Below, in pieces: positions 16,594 through 26,640 of a DNA stretch of 64,000 bases (position 1 is the stretch's first letter; each line of letters starts with the position of its first letter). The stretch spans positions 1-64,000 of the forward strand of contig NZ_JAPYRE010000004.1 of the NCBI RefSeq assembly GCF_029936995.1, given 5' to 3'. The notes beneath the pieces were generated by a model that did no database searches, had not been told where the DNA came from, and saw nothing but the letters and a program-made list of their open reading frames with translations. The translations under genes and the position numbers were made by a program. The stretch comes from Henriciella sp. (GTDB lineage Bacteria; Pseudomonadota; Alphaproteobacteria; Caulobacterales; Hyphomonadaceae).

Positions 16594-17154
16594 TCAATCG
16601 AGTTCGGGGAGCTGCTCCAGGCCGAGATCTTCCGGATGCATCTGTATCACGCCAGTGGGCCAGCCAGCCGTTTCCATCATGGAAAGGGTGCGTTCACGCG
16701 CTGCGGCATCGCCAGAATAGACCGCCTTGATGAGTTCGTCATTGATCGACTGGTTGCTGGAAAGAAGCTTTTCTTTCGCGGACTCCTTGAGCATCAGCTC
16801 TGCCAGACGCTCACAGTTTGAGTTACTGGTCGTCGCCTTCAGATGTAACTTCATCAGCTTGTCGCTGGCGATCGTTTCGTCAGAGGCCAGCTTTTCGTAA
16901 GTATGTTTGGCGTGTCCAGCACATATCTTATACAATTTTGGAAAAGTGCGTGGTTTGATGTCCGTCAGGTCGGCGGCTGTGTGGATCACGTCGACACGTT
17001 CTCCGCCGACGATTGCGACACCGGGCACCGGTCCTTCGATGTCCTGGGCAAAAGAGCCGGTCGATGTTCCAAGGGCCAGCCCCGCCAGGAGGCAGATCCT
17101 GGTAAAGCCCAGCCTGCGATGTCTCGAGCGCGCCCTATATATGCTTTGGTTCAT
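16594..17154 (-). CDS. Secreted protein of unknown function
   Basis: A 186-residue protein I do not recognise. A basic N-terminus and hydrophobic core (RICLLAGLALGTSTGSFAQ) form a signal peptide. The mature part is mostly helical in character, contains cysteines at CAGHA and SNCERL, and ends with an acidic tail GLEQLPELD. Codon use looks normal and the frame is intact. It stands alone between the Crp-type regulator and the DUF11 locus, with a short inverted repeat just upstream. Periplasmic location is likely; function unknown. Confidence 0.6.
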   Translation of the reverse strand: MNQSIYRARSRHRRLGFTRICLLAGLALGTSTGSFAQDIEGPVPGVAIVGGERVDVIHTAADLTDIKPRTFPKLYKICAGHAKHTYEKLASDETIASDKLMKLHLKATTSNSNCERLAELMLKESAKEKLLSSNQSINDELIKAVYSGDAAARERTLSMMETAGWPTGVIQMHPEDLGLEQLPELD

Positions 17155-17167
17155 GTTCAGACCTCGT

Positions 17168-17187
17168 ACTAGTTAAGTAAAACTAGT
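17168..17187. promoter_or_regulatory. Short inverted repeat upstream of the secreted protein gene
   Basis: ACTAGTT and AACTAGT are exact inverted arms separated by 6 nt, 14-33 bp upstream of the start at 17154. It could be an operator overlapping the ribosome-site region; no matching regulator is identified. Confidence 0.3.
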
Positions 17188-17344
17188 TCGATGTCTTTTA
17201 CAGGCGCAATAGGTCAACCAGCCTATACTCGCTCAGGGGGGCGACTGAGCCATGCTGCACCAGGTTCGCAGAATGGCGGCAAACGCTAGAGCTGAGACGG
17301 GTCATTATGGGTTTCGTCTGCCCACCTCCGGGCGGACAACTGGG

Positions 17345-17809
17345 CTATTCCACGATCCCGGTATAACTTACAGATCCACTTTCCCCCGGTTGAATGGGAG
17401 AAACCAGCTGCCAGCGCAGGTGTGTGGCGCTTGCAAATTCCGGTGGGGCTTCACCTTCCGGGGAAGTCGTCAGTGCCTGATAGGTCTGCCCACCATCGAC
17501 CGAAAATGAACGGGTCGTCTCTCCTGCGTGGAGGCCTTCGAAAAGTGGTTTGATCTGTGGTGGCACAGCCATGGTCAGGAGGATGTCCGAAGCAGGTTCG
17601 CGGCCTGTGTGCGTATAATCCAACTGGTACATCACACGGTCCCCGGGCGCGACGCTATCGGCCGCGACACGCTTTTCAACGATATTGCCGTTTTCGTCAG
17701 TCGTCTCGATAAGCTTGCTGACATTCTGCTTTGCCGAAAGGGCCTGGGCCAGAGCGTCCGGGACCAGCATCAAGCCGAGCAGACCGGAGAGAATGAGATA
17801 TCTTGTCAT
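17345..17809 (-). CDS. Small secreted DUF11-type protein
   Basis: A 154-residue exported protein: signal peptide MTRYLILSGLLGLMLVPDAL-AQA, then one Ig-like DUF11-related domain (VAPGDRVMYQLDYTHTGREP, ASDILLTMAVPPQIKP, LRWQLVSPIQPGESGSVSY). DUF11 modules are found in repeat-containing surface proteins. It is the last gene of the leftward surface-protein operon, 127 bp after the GEVED gene. Probably an accessory surface or periplasmic subunit; the exact role is unknown. Confidence 0.7.
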   Translation of the reverse strand: MTRYLILSGLLGLMLVPDALAQALSAKQNVSKLIETTDENGNIVEKRVAADSVAPGDRVMYQLDYTHTGREPASDILLTMAVPPQIKPLFEGLHAGETTRSFSVDGGQTYQALTTSPEGEAPPEFASATHLRWQLVSPIQPGESGSVSYTGIVE

Positions 17810-17936
17810 GCCGTGGGCTCCTGAACTGGAAGATGTTTTTTCGCGGAATGTGATGAAGGGAAGTTAAAAGGGACAGTTTGAATTTCCTGTACCGTCTCAT
17901 ACTTTCGTATTGCCCGCCTGCGGGCAGGCTGGACCA

Positions 17937-20228
17937 TCACCGGATGCGCCCCCGGAACGACAGGGTGAATTCCGGTATCGGCGACCCCGTCTGCATGATG
18001 CCTTTGGGGTTGAAGCAGATAAACTTCACTGCCGGGTCGTAACCAGCTTGAGGCGTATAGTTGCAGCCGGAGAAGTTTTCTGGCCGGCTATCTGAATCCG
18101 AAAAACCGACATCGCGGCTGTACTCGAACGAGAGCCCGGATCCCGCGTCCACGAAGGCAACCGGCGTTGTGCCGGGCAGGATGTCGGCCCGGCCATCGTC
18201 GACATCACCATTCCAGAAAGTGATTTCGTGGGGCAGCATGTCGATGAGCAGCACGCTGTCATTATCTGCGGGTAGCTCACCGACATTTCGTATGCGGATA
18301 TTGTAGATGACGTCTTCGCCCGGGAGTGTGTAGGGGCTGGTTGACGTCGTGCCATCGAAAAGCTGGACCGATTTTTCGGCCGTCAGCTCGGCTGTGCCGG
18401 ATGCCAGCAGGAAAGTGTAATCTTCGGCTTCTCCGTCAGGGGCGGGCGAGACGGCGTCCAGACCTTCGACACTCGACCAGCGGAACCGGGCTGTGCGCTT
18501 TTCTCCCACAGTCAGTCCGGCTGGAACGGAGACCGAAATACTGATCCTGCCTTCGGTGGTATCCTGATCGTCAGTTCGTCCAGTGACATCGGTGATGCCG
18601 TCTGCGGCGTCTACGGCGATCTGTTCGCCGGCATCAAGGAAGTCGCCATCACCGTTCCAGTCGATCCAGGCTTGTAGCAATCCGCCATCTCCGGCCACTT
18701 CAACGGGGATGAGCGCCGTACTTGCGGGGACCATGATTGGCAGGGTGATGCCGTCTTCATCATCGCGGCCGGTCTGATCATCGGTGAGGGCATCAGCGTC
18801 GGCCTGCAAGCTGCCATCGCCATCGGGCGGGACATTGCCGAGCCGGAGTGAACTGGCAGGTTCCATCTCCGCAACCGTGAGAAAGTCAGTCAGCCTCAGG
18901 ACGCCAGTGCCGAGAATTTCGGGGAGGATGGGAAAGGCGTCCGGCTCATAACGCGTTGAATGTCCGGCTGCCCCATAGCTTGAGGGGGCGTCACCAGTAT
19001 CGATGGGCAGGAAAAGTCCGAATGCAATCGAGGAATAACCGTCAGCGGTCACGTTGACATTGGTAACGGAGACGCCTTCTGAAAGTGCAAGCATGGTGCC
19101 GCCGCCAAGAAGAGGGGACAGGTCTCCCATAATGACCGTGTTTGCAAGGATATCCGGAAAGGCGGCCGCGAGTATGCCTGTCGCCTCGATCGGCAGCCAG
19201 TCACTGCCGTCACTGACGATTGTCGTGAGGTCGACGAGTTCCGTGTTCTGGGCATCGGCGAGCACCAGATCGACCGGGAAGGCTTCTCCACTTGCGGTGG
19301 CCGACCACTCGATCCGGAAATCCGGTGCCAGAGAAAGGTGTGCATTGGAGAGCCCGACAGGGTTAACCCCTGAATAGAGGTTGTCGAGAGCGTCGGTTGC
19401 TCCCGTACCGGTAACGTATGGACGGAGAGGTTCAGTGATGCCCGTGATGCGGGCCGTCACGACGATACCGCCAGGCAGGGTCCAGCTTTTGGTGACGGAG
19501 TCACCAGGATTGAAGGTTTCCCCTCCACAGGACCAGTCGAGCCACCAGATCTCGTCGCGGTATTTCCCCGAGCCGCCTGAGGCGTAGCCGGAGCCTGTCA
19601 GGGAGGACCCTGTCTCGCAGACATGATCTTCAGGGGCGATGATGAAGAAGGCGTAGTCTTCGACTTCTCCATCCGGGGCGGGGCCAACAGGACCGAGATC
19701 AGCTTCGCTTGACCAGCGAAACCGTGCGAATGTCCTTTGGGTGGTTGTGTTAGCCGGCACAGGCACGGCCAGAGCAATGAAACCGTTGATCAGGCCGTCT
19801 GCATCGGATGGCCCACCGTCTGTTGCATTGGTTGCGACCTGCTCACCTGCGTCCAGGAAATCTCCATCGCCATTCCAGTCGATCCATGCCTGGAGCTTCC
19901 CGCTACCAAATACGGCCACGGGGATTGTTGCGGTCTTGTTCCAGTAGAAACTCGGCAGGACAACACCGTCATCAAGATCGTCTGCTGCTATACCGGAAGA
20001 GTTGTCGGCGTCCCGTTCCGCAGTTGGCAGAACCCCCATGAACATCAGCGCTGACACGGTATGGGAAGGGCCATTGTCTGCGGCGAGCGTGCCATAGGAG
20101 GATGGCGCATCGCCGAAGTCCTGGGTCGGCAGAATCTGGGCAGATGCTGCCACGTACATGGCAAGCGCGACTGCCCATGAGGTGAGGCCACGGCCTGCGC
20201 GAGAGATGGCTGTGCTAGATCTTTTCAT
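17937..20228 (-). CDS. Secreted GEVED/DUF11 repeat surface protein
   Basis: A 763-residue exported protein from the ATG at 20228 (MKRSSTAISRAGRGLTSWAV..., a signal peptide). It has two copies of a ~150-residue GEVED unit, each beginning DFGDAPSSYG or DTGDAPSSYG, containing AWIDWNGDGDFLDAGEQ and ending in RFRWSS...PAPDGE(V/A)EDY. A CshA-type beta-rich segment sits between them (VCETGSSLTG...TLPGGIVVTARITG), and a DUF11-like domain (GEDVIYNIRIRNVGELPADN) is at the C-terminus. The DxNxDGD loops look calcium-binding. Such repeats build extended surface adhesins or fibres. The start overlaps the stop of the upstream barrel gene by 14 bp, implying coupled translation. Confidence 0.82.
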   Translation of the reverse strand: MKRSSTAISRAGRGLTSWAVALAMYVAASAQILPTQDFGDAPSSYGTLAADNGPSHTVSALMFMGVLPTAERDADNSSGIAADDLDDGVVLPSFYWNKTATIPVAVFGSGKLQAWIDWNGDGDFLDAGEQVATNATDGGPSDADGLINGFIALAVPVPANTTTQRTFARFRWSSEADLGPVGPAPDGEVEDYAFFIIAPEDHVCETGSSLTGSGYASGGSGKYRDEIWWLDWSCGGETFNPGDSVTKSWTLPGGIVVTARITGITEPLRPYVTGTGATDALDNLYSGVNPVGLSNAHLSLAPDFRIEWSATASGEAFPVDLVLADAQNTELVDLTTIVSDGSDWLPIEATGILAAAFPDILANTVIMGDLSPLLGGGTMLALSEGVSVTNVNVTADGYSSIAFGLFLPIDTGDAPSSYGAAGHSTRYEPDAFPILPEILGTGVLRLTDFLTVAEMEPASSLRLGNVPPDGDGSLQADADALTDDQTGRDDEDGITLPIMVPASTALIPVEVAGDGGLLQAWIDWNGDGDFLDAGEQIAVDAADGITDVTGRTDDQDTTEGRISISVSVPAGLTVGEKRTARFRWSSVEGLDAVSPAPDGEAEDYTFLLASGTAELTAEKSVQLFDGTTSTSPYTLPGEDVIYNIRIRNVGELPADNDSVLLIDMLPHEITFWNGDVDDGRADILPGTTPVAFVDAGSGLSFEYSRDVGFSDSDSRPENFSGCNYTPQAGYDPAVKFICFNPKGIMQTGSPIPEFTLSFRGRIR

Positions 20229-23200
20229 GTGGGGACACCCAGTCCAGCAAACCATCAAGGTCTGTCTGATCGAATTTGAATCTCAGCCGGAGAGTAAGAC
20301 CATTCTTGCTGTATGATGCTTCTTCGAAATCATCATCCTCGAAACCGGAGAAATTATAACCCGCACTCACCCAGAGGTTCTTTCTGGGCGAGAAGCCGAT
20401 AACCGGGCCGATGGAGTATGAGTATGTCCGTGTGGCAGAGGCCGACATGATGCTCCCACGGACGCCGATATCAAGCTTCGGTGTAAGGTCGTGACGAACC
20501 TCCCCGCCGAGAAGGTGGCTCCATCCCGAATAAGTCCTGCCAGCATGTGTGGCTTCTGTAAATTTCAAGCCATGAAAGAGGCTCGTTTCCAGCTTGCGGG
20601 TGATGCGGCTGTTCCAGTTTGTGTTGCTGACAAATTTGGCGGACCTGTCAGCTCGCGATCTTGCATGGCGTATAAAGTCGAACCGGTTGAGCAGGACGGA
20701 CTTTCCGTTGCGCGGGCGCCAGGCGAGACCTAGGCGTGCGTCCTGGGATTCGGTCTGGCCGTTCGCGCCCGACTCATCCTGCCACCTTGCGCCACCTGCG
20801 AATGACAGGGCCTCGGTCAATTCGCGCGCGCTTCCAAGAACCAGTGTTTTACGTGTCGAGATGCTGGTATCCTTGTATTCGGCGCGAACCGAAGTTGCCA
20901 TTCTGGCTGAGCGATGACCAATTCCCAGATAGCCGGACTGGAACGCTTCGCTGCCGGACAGGCGATTGCGCGGGCGCGGGATAAGCGGCGAATCCGGGGG
21001 GAAAGCATCTGAGCCTCCTGCTTGGTGACTTTCGTCAAGGAGCGAACGATTGGCAAAGCCGATGCTCGCGCTCCAGGCTTCTGTAAGTTTCAGGGTCTGG
21101 TCGACCCCCATCGTGGTCGTGAGCTGCCTTGCGCTATCCTGTGTGAAACCGCCAAGATCAGCGCGCATCGTGTTGCCCGACCACGGACGAAGCGTGACGC
21201 CGACGGTTGAACTGGCTGCGGAGATGTCTTCCCCGTCGGTGATCTCATGACGCAGGTTCAGCTGGGCGTATTTGTTGATGGTCTTGTCGAGCCCGAGAAG
21301 TGTACGTTGCGGAAAAAGGGTGGTGCGGCCGCCACTGAGTGGCTGCTCGTGGCTGACTGTTGCGGTAAGCCCGATATCGCTGAAGCGTTTAACAAGACTG
21401 CCTGTAGCCAGCACGGCTTCCGTCGATTGACCGGAAAGGTCTTCGGCGACAGTGCGCAGGCCGAGACTGGCATCGAGAGCGGGCCCGTTATGGATGATAC
21501 TGCCTTCGGCAACTGTGCGGGTGTGGTCGGTGTCGAGTGCTTCTTCCCGATAGGCTTCCAGCGCGACTGACTTACTGGCCAGACCCTTTTCAGTGACAGT
21601 CTGGTCGACCCGTATGGTGGTGGCTGCCCCGGTCCGGCGAATGGCGCGTGTGTTCTGGGCCGTCTGGCCAAGACCATAACCAGAATCCTCTTCACGGACA
21701 TAAGCGTTAAGCTGCAGCATTTCGCTCTGATGAAGGACCTCGACCAGATATGCGTGAGCGGTGCCGGACATCTCTGGCGTGCTTTCTGCATCCCGGCGCG
21801 TCTGTGCAGCTTCCACCCGGACTTTCGTGTTGTCGTTCAGGTGCGCAGTCACGTCGACGGCGGACAGCTCGGTAGCGTTCCCTGCCTGTGCGTCCGGATC
21901 AGCTTCATGAATGTGAGTGAAGCCTGCTTCGAGGCGGTTTTCGAGCATCCGCGCAGCGAGCCGTCCGCCATAGGAAAGGGCGCGTCGGGCGTTAGAAAAT
22001 GTCTCATACTCGGCGACGATGACGCGCTCGTTGAAGGCGGTGTCGACCGGGTCGACGGGCTGCCTGAAAATCAGTTCGCCCGTTTCGTAGTCGAGGTCAT
22101 AGTCGACAAACCGTTGAAGCGCTTCGGTCGACAGGACGCGGTCCGGGCGAACACGGTCGCGCGTTTCAACGCGAATGGTTTCCGTGAACCTGGCTATGGG
22201 CGTTGTCTTGAGCCGGTAGGGCCCGGACGTACCATCAGCTGCAATCTCATCCCGGGCGAACCGCTGGTTCGTTTCAGCGGCGAAGCCGCTGGCTGAGAAG
22301 GTTTCGCCCTCATGAACAAGCCGTGCGCCGGTCAGCTTCCTGCTGTATCGGGCAAGTTCGGTGTCGGCCAGGTCGGTGTTGAAATCGCCCAGCAGAAACT
22401 GAAGTGCAGCTTTCTCCAGCTTTACGTAAAATGGATAGTTGCTGGCGGCTTCCTGGCCGGTGTGGGAGCGATCACCATAGAGCGTGTAATAAGCGTTCGG
22501 GTCGATGATATCGAACAGTTCATCGTCGCGTGCACCGCGTCGCTTTCGTGTATCCAGCGCTGCCGTCAACAGCCAGTCTCCACGAACGAGCCCCTTTGCG
22601 AAGAAGGCAAGTCGAGCGTCCTTGTTTTTGGGGGCGAGCAGGCTTTGTGCGTTGTCCAGCTCAAGGCCGGCCTCGCCAAGCCCGACCATCACCCAGTCAC
22701 GGGCTTCCGGACGCAGATAGACATCAATGTCTTCATGCTGCCCGTCAGCCAGGGAGACACGCACGCGCACATGTCCTGTCTGTAGCGTAGGCGCGAGGAT
22801 TACGCGTGCGATACCATCATGATCGACGGAAACATCCCGCAGCGCCTCGAGGCCACCAATAACGGGTGACATTTCGAGCAGCATGTCATCGCTATGCAGG
22901 CGGTACGGGGAATTTACACTGACATCTACCAGACGGCCGGCATGGACGGCTTTTCCTGCGGCATTCTCAATGCGCAGTGCTATGACAGGCGGTGTGCGAC
23001 CGTCCGCGGCGAGGGTGGACTGGTCGGCGACAAGCTTTGACTGCTCGATCTCGTCAACGAACCATATCGCTCTTTCCAGGCGCGTGGGCCGGCCTGTTCC
23101 ATCGGTGAATAGAACCTCGAACTGATTTTCTCCTTCCTGAATGTCGATACCGCGCCATCGATGCAGCAGGGCCTCGCCATTCGCAGATGTCAGGGATTGC

Positions 23201-25239
23201 TGGCGATTGCCGACCGGCACAGGCCTGCCATTGAGACGAAGCTGAGGCTGTGCGCCCCTGGGGAGTTTCAGACCGATATTAACGCTCTTGCTCGAAGCTG
23301 TACGTGAAGCGGCTGGGTAGACCCACTCCGCGTGCGCTGCCTGCGTATCCAGCCATGCCTGATCATAGGCTAGGTATTCCGTCACGTCGCTGAATACCTC
23401 TTCTGAGGTTTTCGCAGATGATGTGCCTGTGTTGCGCAAATAGAAGTTTGCTTGCCAGACGGAGCCGCCTTCACCTTCGACAAACTGCGATATGGCGCTT
23501 CCGGCAAGTCGTGTGTTTGTTTCGCAGGCAACCGCTTCATAGCCTTCCGGCAGGGTTTCCATGTCAAGCTGGACAACGTGGGTGCCGGGCTCCAGACCTT
23601 CGAAGCGGTACAGGCCATTGATGTCGGAAATGGCGTAACGGCCGGTTTCCAGATACAGGCGAACGCCTTCGATGCCTGCCGCGCCACTGACCGGATCTGG
23701 CTGTTCAGCCTGCCGGACGCAGCGATCAGAGACCCGCCCCATCACGATCATCTCTGACGTAAACAGGTCGTCGCGCAGCCGGAGGCGGGTTTCAGCCTTA
23801 TTGGAAAGAAGGGCCAGGCTTTCGTTCGCCGCCCATGCCGTGTTCACGGCCCAGCCTTTCGCGGCATTGGTGTTCACCGATGTCAGATATCCCAACTGAG
23901 CACTGTCACCGGCAGGGATATTCCCGATATCAAAGATAAGTCTTTGGCCATCGCTGCTGATCTCGGGATCAGCAACTGGCGTACCATTCAGGGTGGTCGA
24001 GCCCGGCACATAGCGAAAGCCGCCTGGAAGATCATCCACAACCATTGGAGAAACCTGCGAAGCATGCCGGTTCTCGACAGTGGCATTGTAAGCAACGAAG
24101 TCTCCATGGGCGGCGCTGGTCGCGGGTGTCTGTACAGAAACGATAAGAGACGCATTCGAATCCATGGGCACATCAAGATTGAGTGGGCCGGAAGCAAGGA
24201 CTTCAAATGGGAGGCCGAACGATTCGGGAATGATCTCAAAGGGGCCGTTCTCAAGCTTGTTAAAGTCGCCCTTCTGGAGGCTTGACGGGAAGGCGTGGCG
24301 TTCCGTCGAAGTGATTTCGAGGCGGTATGGGCCGGGCGCGACGAGCGGGAAGAGGAATTCGCCGTGTTCGAGTGTATAAACCCGGCCCGACTGGTCGCTG
24401 ACAGTTGAGCCTGTCGTGAGGGAGGAAGGATATGGAGAAACGCCGTCCAGTCCGAAGACTTCAGCGGGCTCACCCGTATCTTCGCGAATGAGCGTTACTT
24501 CAACGTCGTCGAGGAGTGTGCCTGTCGTGGAATCGAATACGCGTCCGTAAGGGTCAACAAGGGCGGACTCGACAGACTTTTCCTCCCTGTCAAAGGCATC
24601 TTCATACTCTGCATGAATTTTCGATTTCCTGCGAGTTGTCAGGAGGTTGTCGTGGGCAGGTGTCGCTTCTGCAGTAAGCATGACATAGCCGTAGAATGCC
24701 CCGCTGTCGGCTTCGTCCTCATGCAGGCGCAGTATGATCTCGTCATCACCCCCTGAGTGTACGCGCACAATGATCGATTCCACTCTCGTCGGATCGCTAT
24801 TGTGCCCCGGGTCAATGACACGCAGGAATACAAGGTCATCGCGGAAGAAGGTCCGGGATTCCATGAGCTCAACCATGTCGCCGTTGACAGGTGCAGGTGT
24901 CCGGAAGCGGGTTGTGGACGACAGGGGGATGAAGGCAGCAGCATCCCTGCTGCCGCTGGGAGAGTATTCAGGGGTGTTTATCCTGAGCGCCGTTGCTCCC
25001 GGAAGACCGGTTGCCAGCCGGAAAAAACTGACCTGTGAGGGACTGCGCCGGGCCTCGACGACAAAGCTTGCCGGGTTGGTTGTTTGCCGGAACGTTCCAC
25101 TTTCATGTTCATAACTGATGTGTGCGGTGTTGGTGACCTCCCGGCCTAGCGATGATGCCTGGGCGGCAGCGCCAGATGACGAGGTGGCTATAAGACCAGC
25201 CAGGCACAAAGTCCGGAGAAGGGAGCGCAGAAAGGTCAT
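20215..25239 (-). CDS. Giant outer-membrane protein: DUF11/SdrD-like passenger plus beta-barrel
   Basis: About 1674 residues. The signal peptide begins at the ATG at 25239 (MTFLRSLLRTLCLAGLIATS); an ATG seven codons upstream is also possible. N-terminal half: beta-sandwich modules, a carboxypeptidase-regulatory-like unit (GRVFDSTTGTLLDDVEVTLI), DUF11 (VYNATVENRHAS-like, DLPGGFRYVPGSTTLNG) and an SdrD-B-like unit (GIEGVRLYLETGRYAISDIN). C-terminal half (from about 880): YYTLYGDRSHTGQEA, LLGDFNTDLADTELARYSRK, LTGARLV and then many alternating amphipathic strands ending GLTLRLRFKF, which look like an outer-membrane barrel. I recall the YGD...GDFNT...LTG pattern from uncharacterised proteins linked to DUF11 genes. 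It may anchor or export the smaller DUF11/GEVED proteins; that is inference. Confidence 0.8.
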   Translation of the reverse strand: MTFLRSLLRTLCLAGLIATSSSGAAAQASSLGREVTNTAHISYEHESGTFRQTTNPASFVVEARRSPSQVSFFRLATGLPGATALRINTPEYSPSGSRDAAAFIPLSSTTRFRTPAPVNGDMVELMESRTFFRDDLVFLRVIDPGHNSDPTRVESIIVRVHSGGDDEIILRLHEDEADSGAFYGYVMLTAEATPAHDNLLTTRRKSKIHAEYEDAFDREEKSVESALVDPYGRVFDSTTGTLLDDVEVTLIREDTGEPAEVFGLDGVSPYPSSLTTGSTVSDQSGRVYTLEHGEFLFPLVAPGPYRLEITSTERHAFPSSLQKGDFNKLENGPFEIIPESFGLPFEVLASGPLNLDVPMDSNASLIVSVQTPATSAAHGDFVAYNATVENRHASQVSPMVVDDLPGGFRYVPGSTTLNGTPVADPEISSDGQRLIFDIGNIPAGDSAQLGYLTSVNTNAAKGWAVNTAWAANESLALLSNKAETRLRLRDDLFTSEMIVMGRVSDRCVRQAEQPDPVSGAAGIEGVRLYLETGRYAISDINGLYRFEGLEPGTHVVQLDMETLPEGYEAVACETNTRLAGSAISQFVEGEGGSVWQANFYLRNTGTSSAKTSEEVFSDVTEYLAYDQAWLDTQAAHAEWVYPAASRTASSKSVNIGLKLPRGAQPQLRLNGRPVPVGNRQQSLTSANGEALLHRWRGIDIQEGENQFEVLFTDGTGRPTRLERAIWFVDEIEQSKLVADQSTLAADGRTPPVIALRIENAAGKAVHAGRLVDVSVNSPYRLHSDDMLLEMSPVIGGLEALRDVSVDHDGIARVILAPTLQTGHVRVRVSLADGQHEDIDVYLRPEARDWVMVGLGEAGLELDNAQSLLAPKNKDARLAFFAKGLVRGDWLLTAALDTRKRRGARDDELFDIIDPNAYYTLYGDRSHTGQEAASNYPFYVKLEKAALQFLLGDFNTDLADTELARYSRKLTGARLVHEGETFSASGFAAETNQRFARDEIAADGTSGPYRLKTTPIARFTETIRVETRDRVRPDRVLSTEALQRFVDYDLDYETGELIFRQPVDPVDTAFNERVIVAEYETFSNARRALSYGGRLAARMLENRLEAGFTHIHEADPDAQAGNATELSAVDVTAHLNDNTKVRVEAAQTRRDAESTPEMSGTAHAYLVEVLHQSEMLQLNAYVREEDSGYGLGQTAQNTRAIRRTGAATTIRVDQTVTEKGLASKSVALEAYREEALDTDHTRTVAEGSIIHNGPALDASLGLRTVAEDLSGQSTEAVLATGSLVKRFSDIGLTATVSHEQPLSGGRTTLFPQRTLLGLDKTINKYAQLNLRHEITDGEDISAASSTVGVTLRPWSGNTMRADLGGFTQDSARQLTTTMGVDQTLKLTEAWSASIGFANRSLLDESHQAGGSDAFPPDSPLIPRPRNRLSGSEAFQSGYLGIGHRSARMATSVRAEYKDTSISTRKTLVLGSARELTEALSFAGGARWQDESGANGQTESQDARLGLAWRPRNGKSVLLNRFDFIRHARSRADRSAKFVSNTNWNSRITRKLETSLFHGLKFTEATHAGRTYSGWSHLLGGEVRHDLTPKLDIGVRGSIMSASATRTYSYSIGPVIGFSPRKNLWVSAGYNFSGFEDDDFEEASYSKNGLTLRLRFKFDQTDLDGLLDWVSPHEKI

Positions 25240-25333
25240 GTCGGAAAATCTGCCTGCCATTCAGCGAAAATTCTGGACCGATCTGTCCCGTTACCGGCGG
25301 TGTGCGGGTCTTGCAGGACGGGGACTAAGAATG

Positions 25334-25405
25334 GGGCTACTGCGCCTTAAGGGGGGGGGACAGGCGCAGTAGCCCGGTCATCCACCAAGTGGGGGGTGGG
25401 TGGAT
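25334..25405. promoter_or_regulatory. Strong hairpin (plus a second weaker one) between two DUF11-locus genes
   Basis: GGGCTACTGCGCC at 25334-25346 pairs perfectly with 25363-25375 (13 bp, 16-nt loop containing a run of nine G). ATCCACC/GGTGGAT arms lie between about 25380 and 25405. They fall between the 416-aa-class gene and the giant barrel gene. No T-run follows on the minus strand, so this may be an attenuator or an mRNA-stabilising structure favouring the first gene. Confidence 0.55.
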
Positions 25406-25407
25406 AA

Positions 25408-26640
25408 CTATCTCACGAGAGCCTTGATAAAGAGGTTGGCCTCGGCCTTTGTCGAGCCTGCGACAGATTGCAGGGAGGCTCCAGTCAGCTTCACTGTGCA
25501 GGTCTCGCCGTCGGAGCCATCACAGTCTGTTGTGCTATCGGCTTTCTTGCTGGTGAGGGTGCCCGAGCTTGTGAAGCCGGAAGCAGAAGCCGAAACAAAG
25601 GCGACGCCATCTGGAAGCGGGTCGACAATGTCGATGCCGTCCGCATTCACGCCGGCCGTTTCCCCGGAATTGAGGACCTGGATCGAATAAAGGACGCAGG
25701 CGCCTGGTGCGGGATAGTTGCTGGTCGGCTCTGATGCGGGAATTGCTTCGCTGTTACAGCTTGTGCGGTCCGATACGGAATCGAGGACCCAAACCGTTTT
25801 CAGGGCTGTAAGTTCTGCAGACGAGACGGTGAAGCTCGCTGAGACCGATAGCAGACCATCAGCGCTGGTTTCTTCAGTCGATCCGGAACCATCAGCAAGG
25901 AAGTTCTCTGCGCTTCCACCTATTGTGTTGCTGCCATCGACGTCCGCCTCAACGACCGCGCCCGGCGTCGGCGCGGAAGCCTCGTGCGCCCAGGCGAGCG
26001 GATTGCGTGCTTCGACAATTACAACAAATTCGTCTGTATCGGTATCGGAGACGGAGTCTGGAATGTCAGCCGAAACATGGACCGTGAAAGGCAAGTCCTT
26101 GGGTATGTCGCATGTATAGCTGGCATCACCTGCAGCTGCACCGAGAGGAGTGAAAGAAAGAGAGGCATTTACGATCGCTGCTTCGCAGGCATCATCAGTA
26201 TCACCATCATCATTCAGATCGTGAGCATCGCGGGAGTAGGTGAGCTCGAGACCGGTCGCGTCAAAGTCATCGCCGGCCACATCGGCCAGACTGAATGAAT
26301 AGGACAAGTGGTCATTGCCAAGATTGGTGACAGTGAACTGTAGCGTGCGGTCCTGTGAGTTTGGAGGGACCTGAAGACCGGAATTGTCCGCTGTGATGCT
26401 GAGGTCGACAAGGCGGTCCACAGTGAAGCCTGTTGGGCCACCTGGATTGATCACAGGTTGTGGGTCAGCCGGGTCGCCCGTGTAGTCGGGATCATTGGTA
26501 ATGGTCCCCTGTGCAACGCCGCCAATCTCATATTCGAGCGTGAAGGTGTTCTCGACGGTCGTGCCCGCACTCGTCTCATTGGCATGTGCAGCATTTGCGC
26601 TGAATGCAATCAGACCAATAATGCCTGCAGTAGTTTTCAT
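25408..26640 (-). CDS. Secreted DUF11 repeat protein, first gene of surface operon
   Basis: A 410-residue exported protein. The signal peptide MKTTAGIIGLIAFSANAAHA starts at 26640 (an ATG six codons upstream is less likely). It contains an N-terminal beta module (TTVENTFTLEYEIGGV), a DUF11-type unit (RTLQFTVTNLGNDHLSYSF), a calcium-loop-like DLNDDGDTDDACE, and a second DUF11 unit (PGACVLYSIQVLNSGETAGV, DIVDPLPDGVAFVSASAS). Paired cysteines (CEAA...YTCD, DCDGSDGETC) suggest disulfides. As first gene with a strong hairpin after it, it is plausibly the most abundant product, such as a structural subunit. No enzymatic motif is seen. Confidence 0.75.
   Translation of the reverse strand: MKTTAGIIGLIAFSANAAHANETSAGTTVENTFTLEYEIGGVAQGTITNDPDYTGDPADPQPVINPGGPTGFTVDRLVDLSITADNSGLQVPPNSQDRTLQFTVTNLGNDHLSYSFSLADVAGDDFDATGLELTYSRDAHDLNDDGDTDDACEAAIVNASLSFTPLGAAAGDASYTCDIPKDLPFTVHVSADIPDSVSDTDTDEFVVIVEARNPLAWAHEASAPTPGAVVEADVDGSNTIGGSAENFLADGSGSTEETSADGLLSVSASFTVSSAELTALKTVWVLDSVSDRTSCNSEAIPASEPTSNYPAPGACVLYSIQVLNSGETAGVNADGIDIVDPLPDGVAFVSASASGFTSSGTLTSKKADSTTDCDGSDGETCTVKLTGASLQSVAGSTKAEANLFIKALVR

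Noticed and set aside
25334-25375. Classical intrinsic terminator
   Set aside because: The stem is very strong but no T-run follows on the minus strand, so it is listed as a regulatory hairpin instead.
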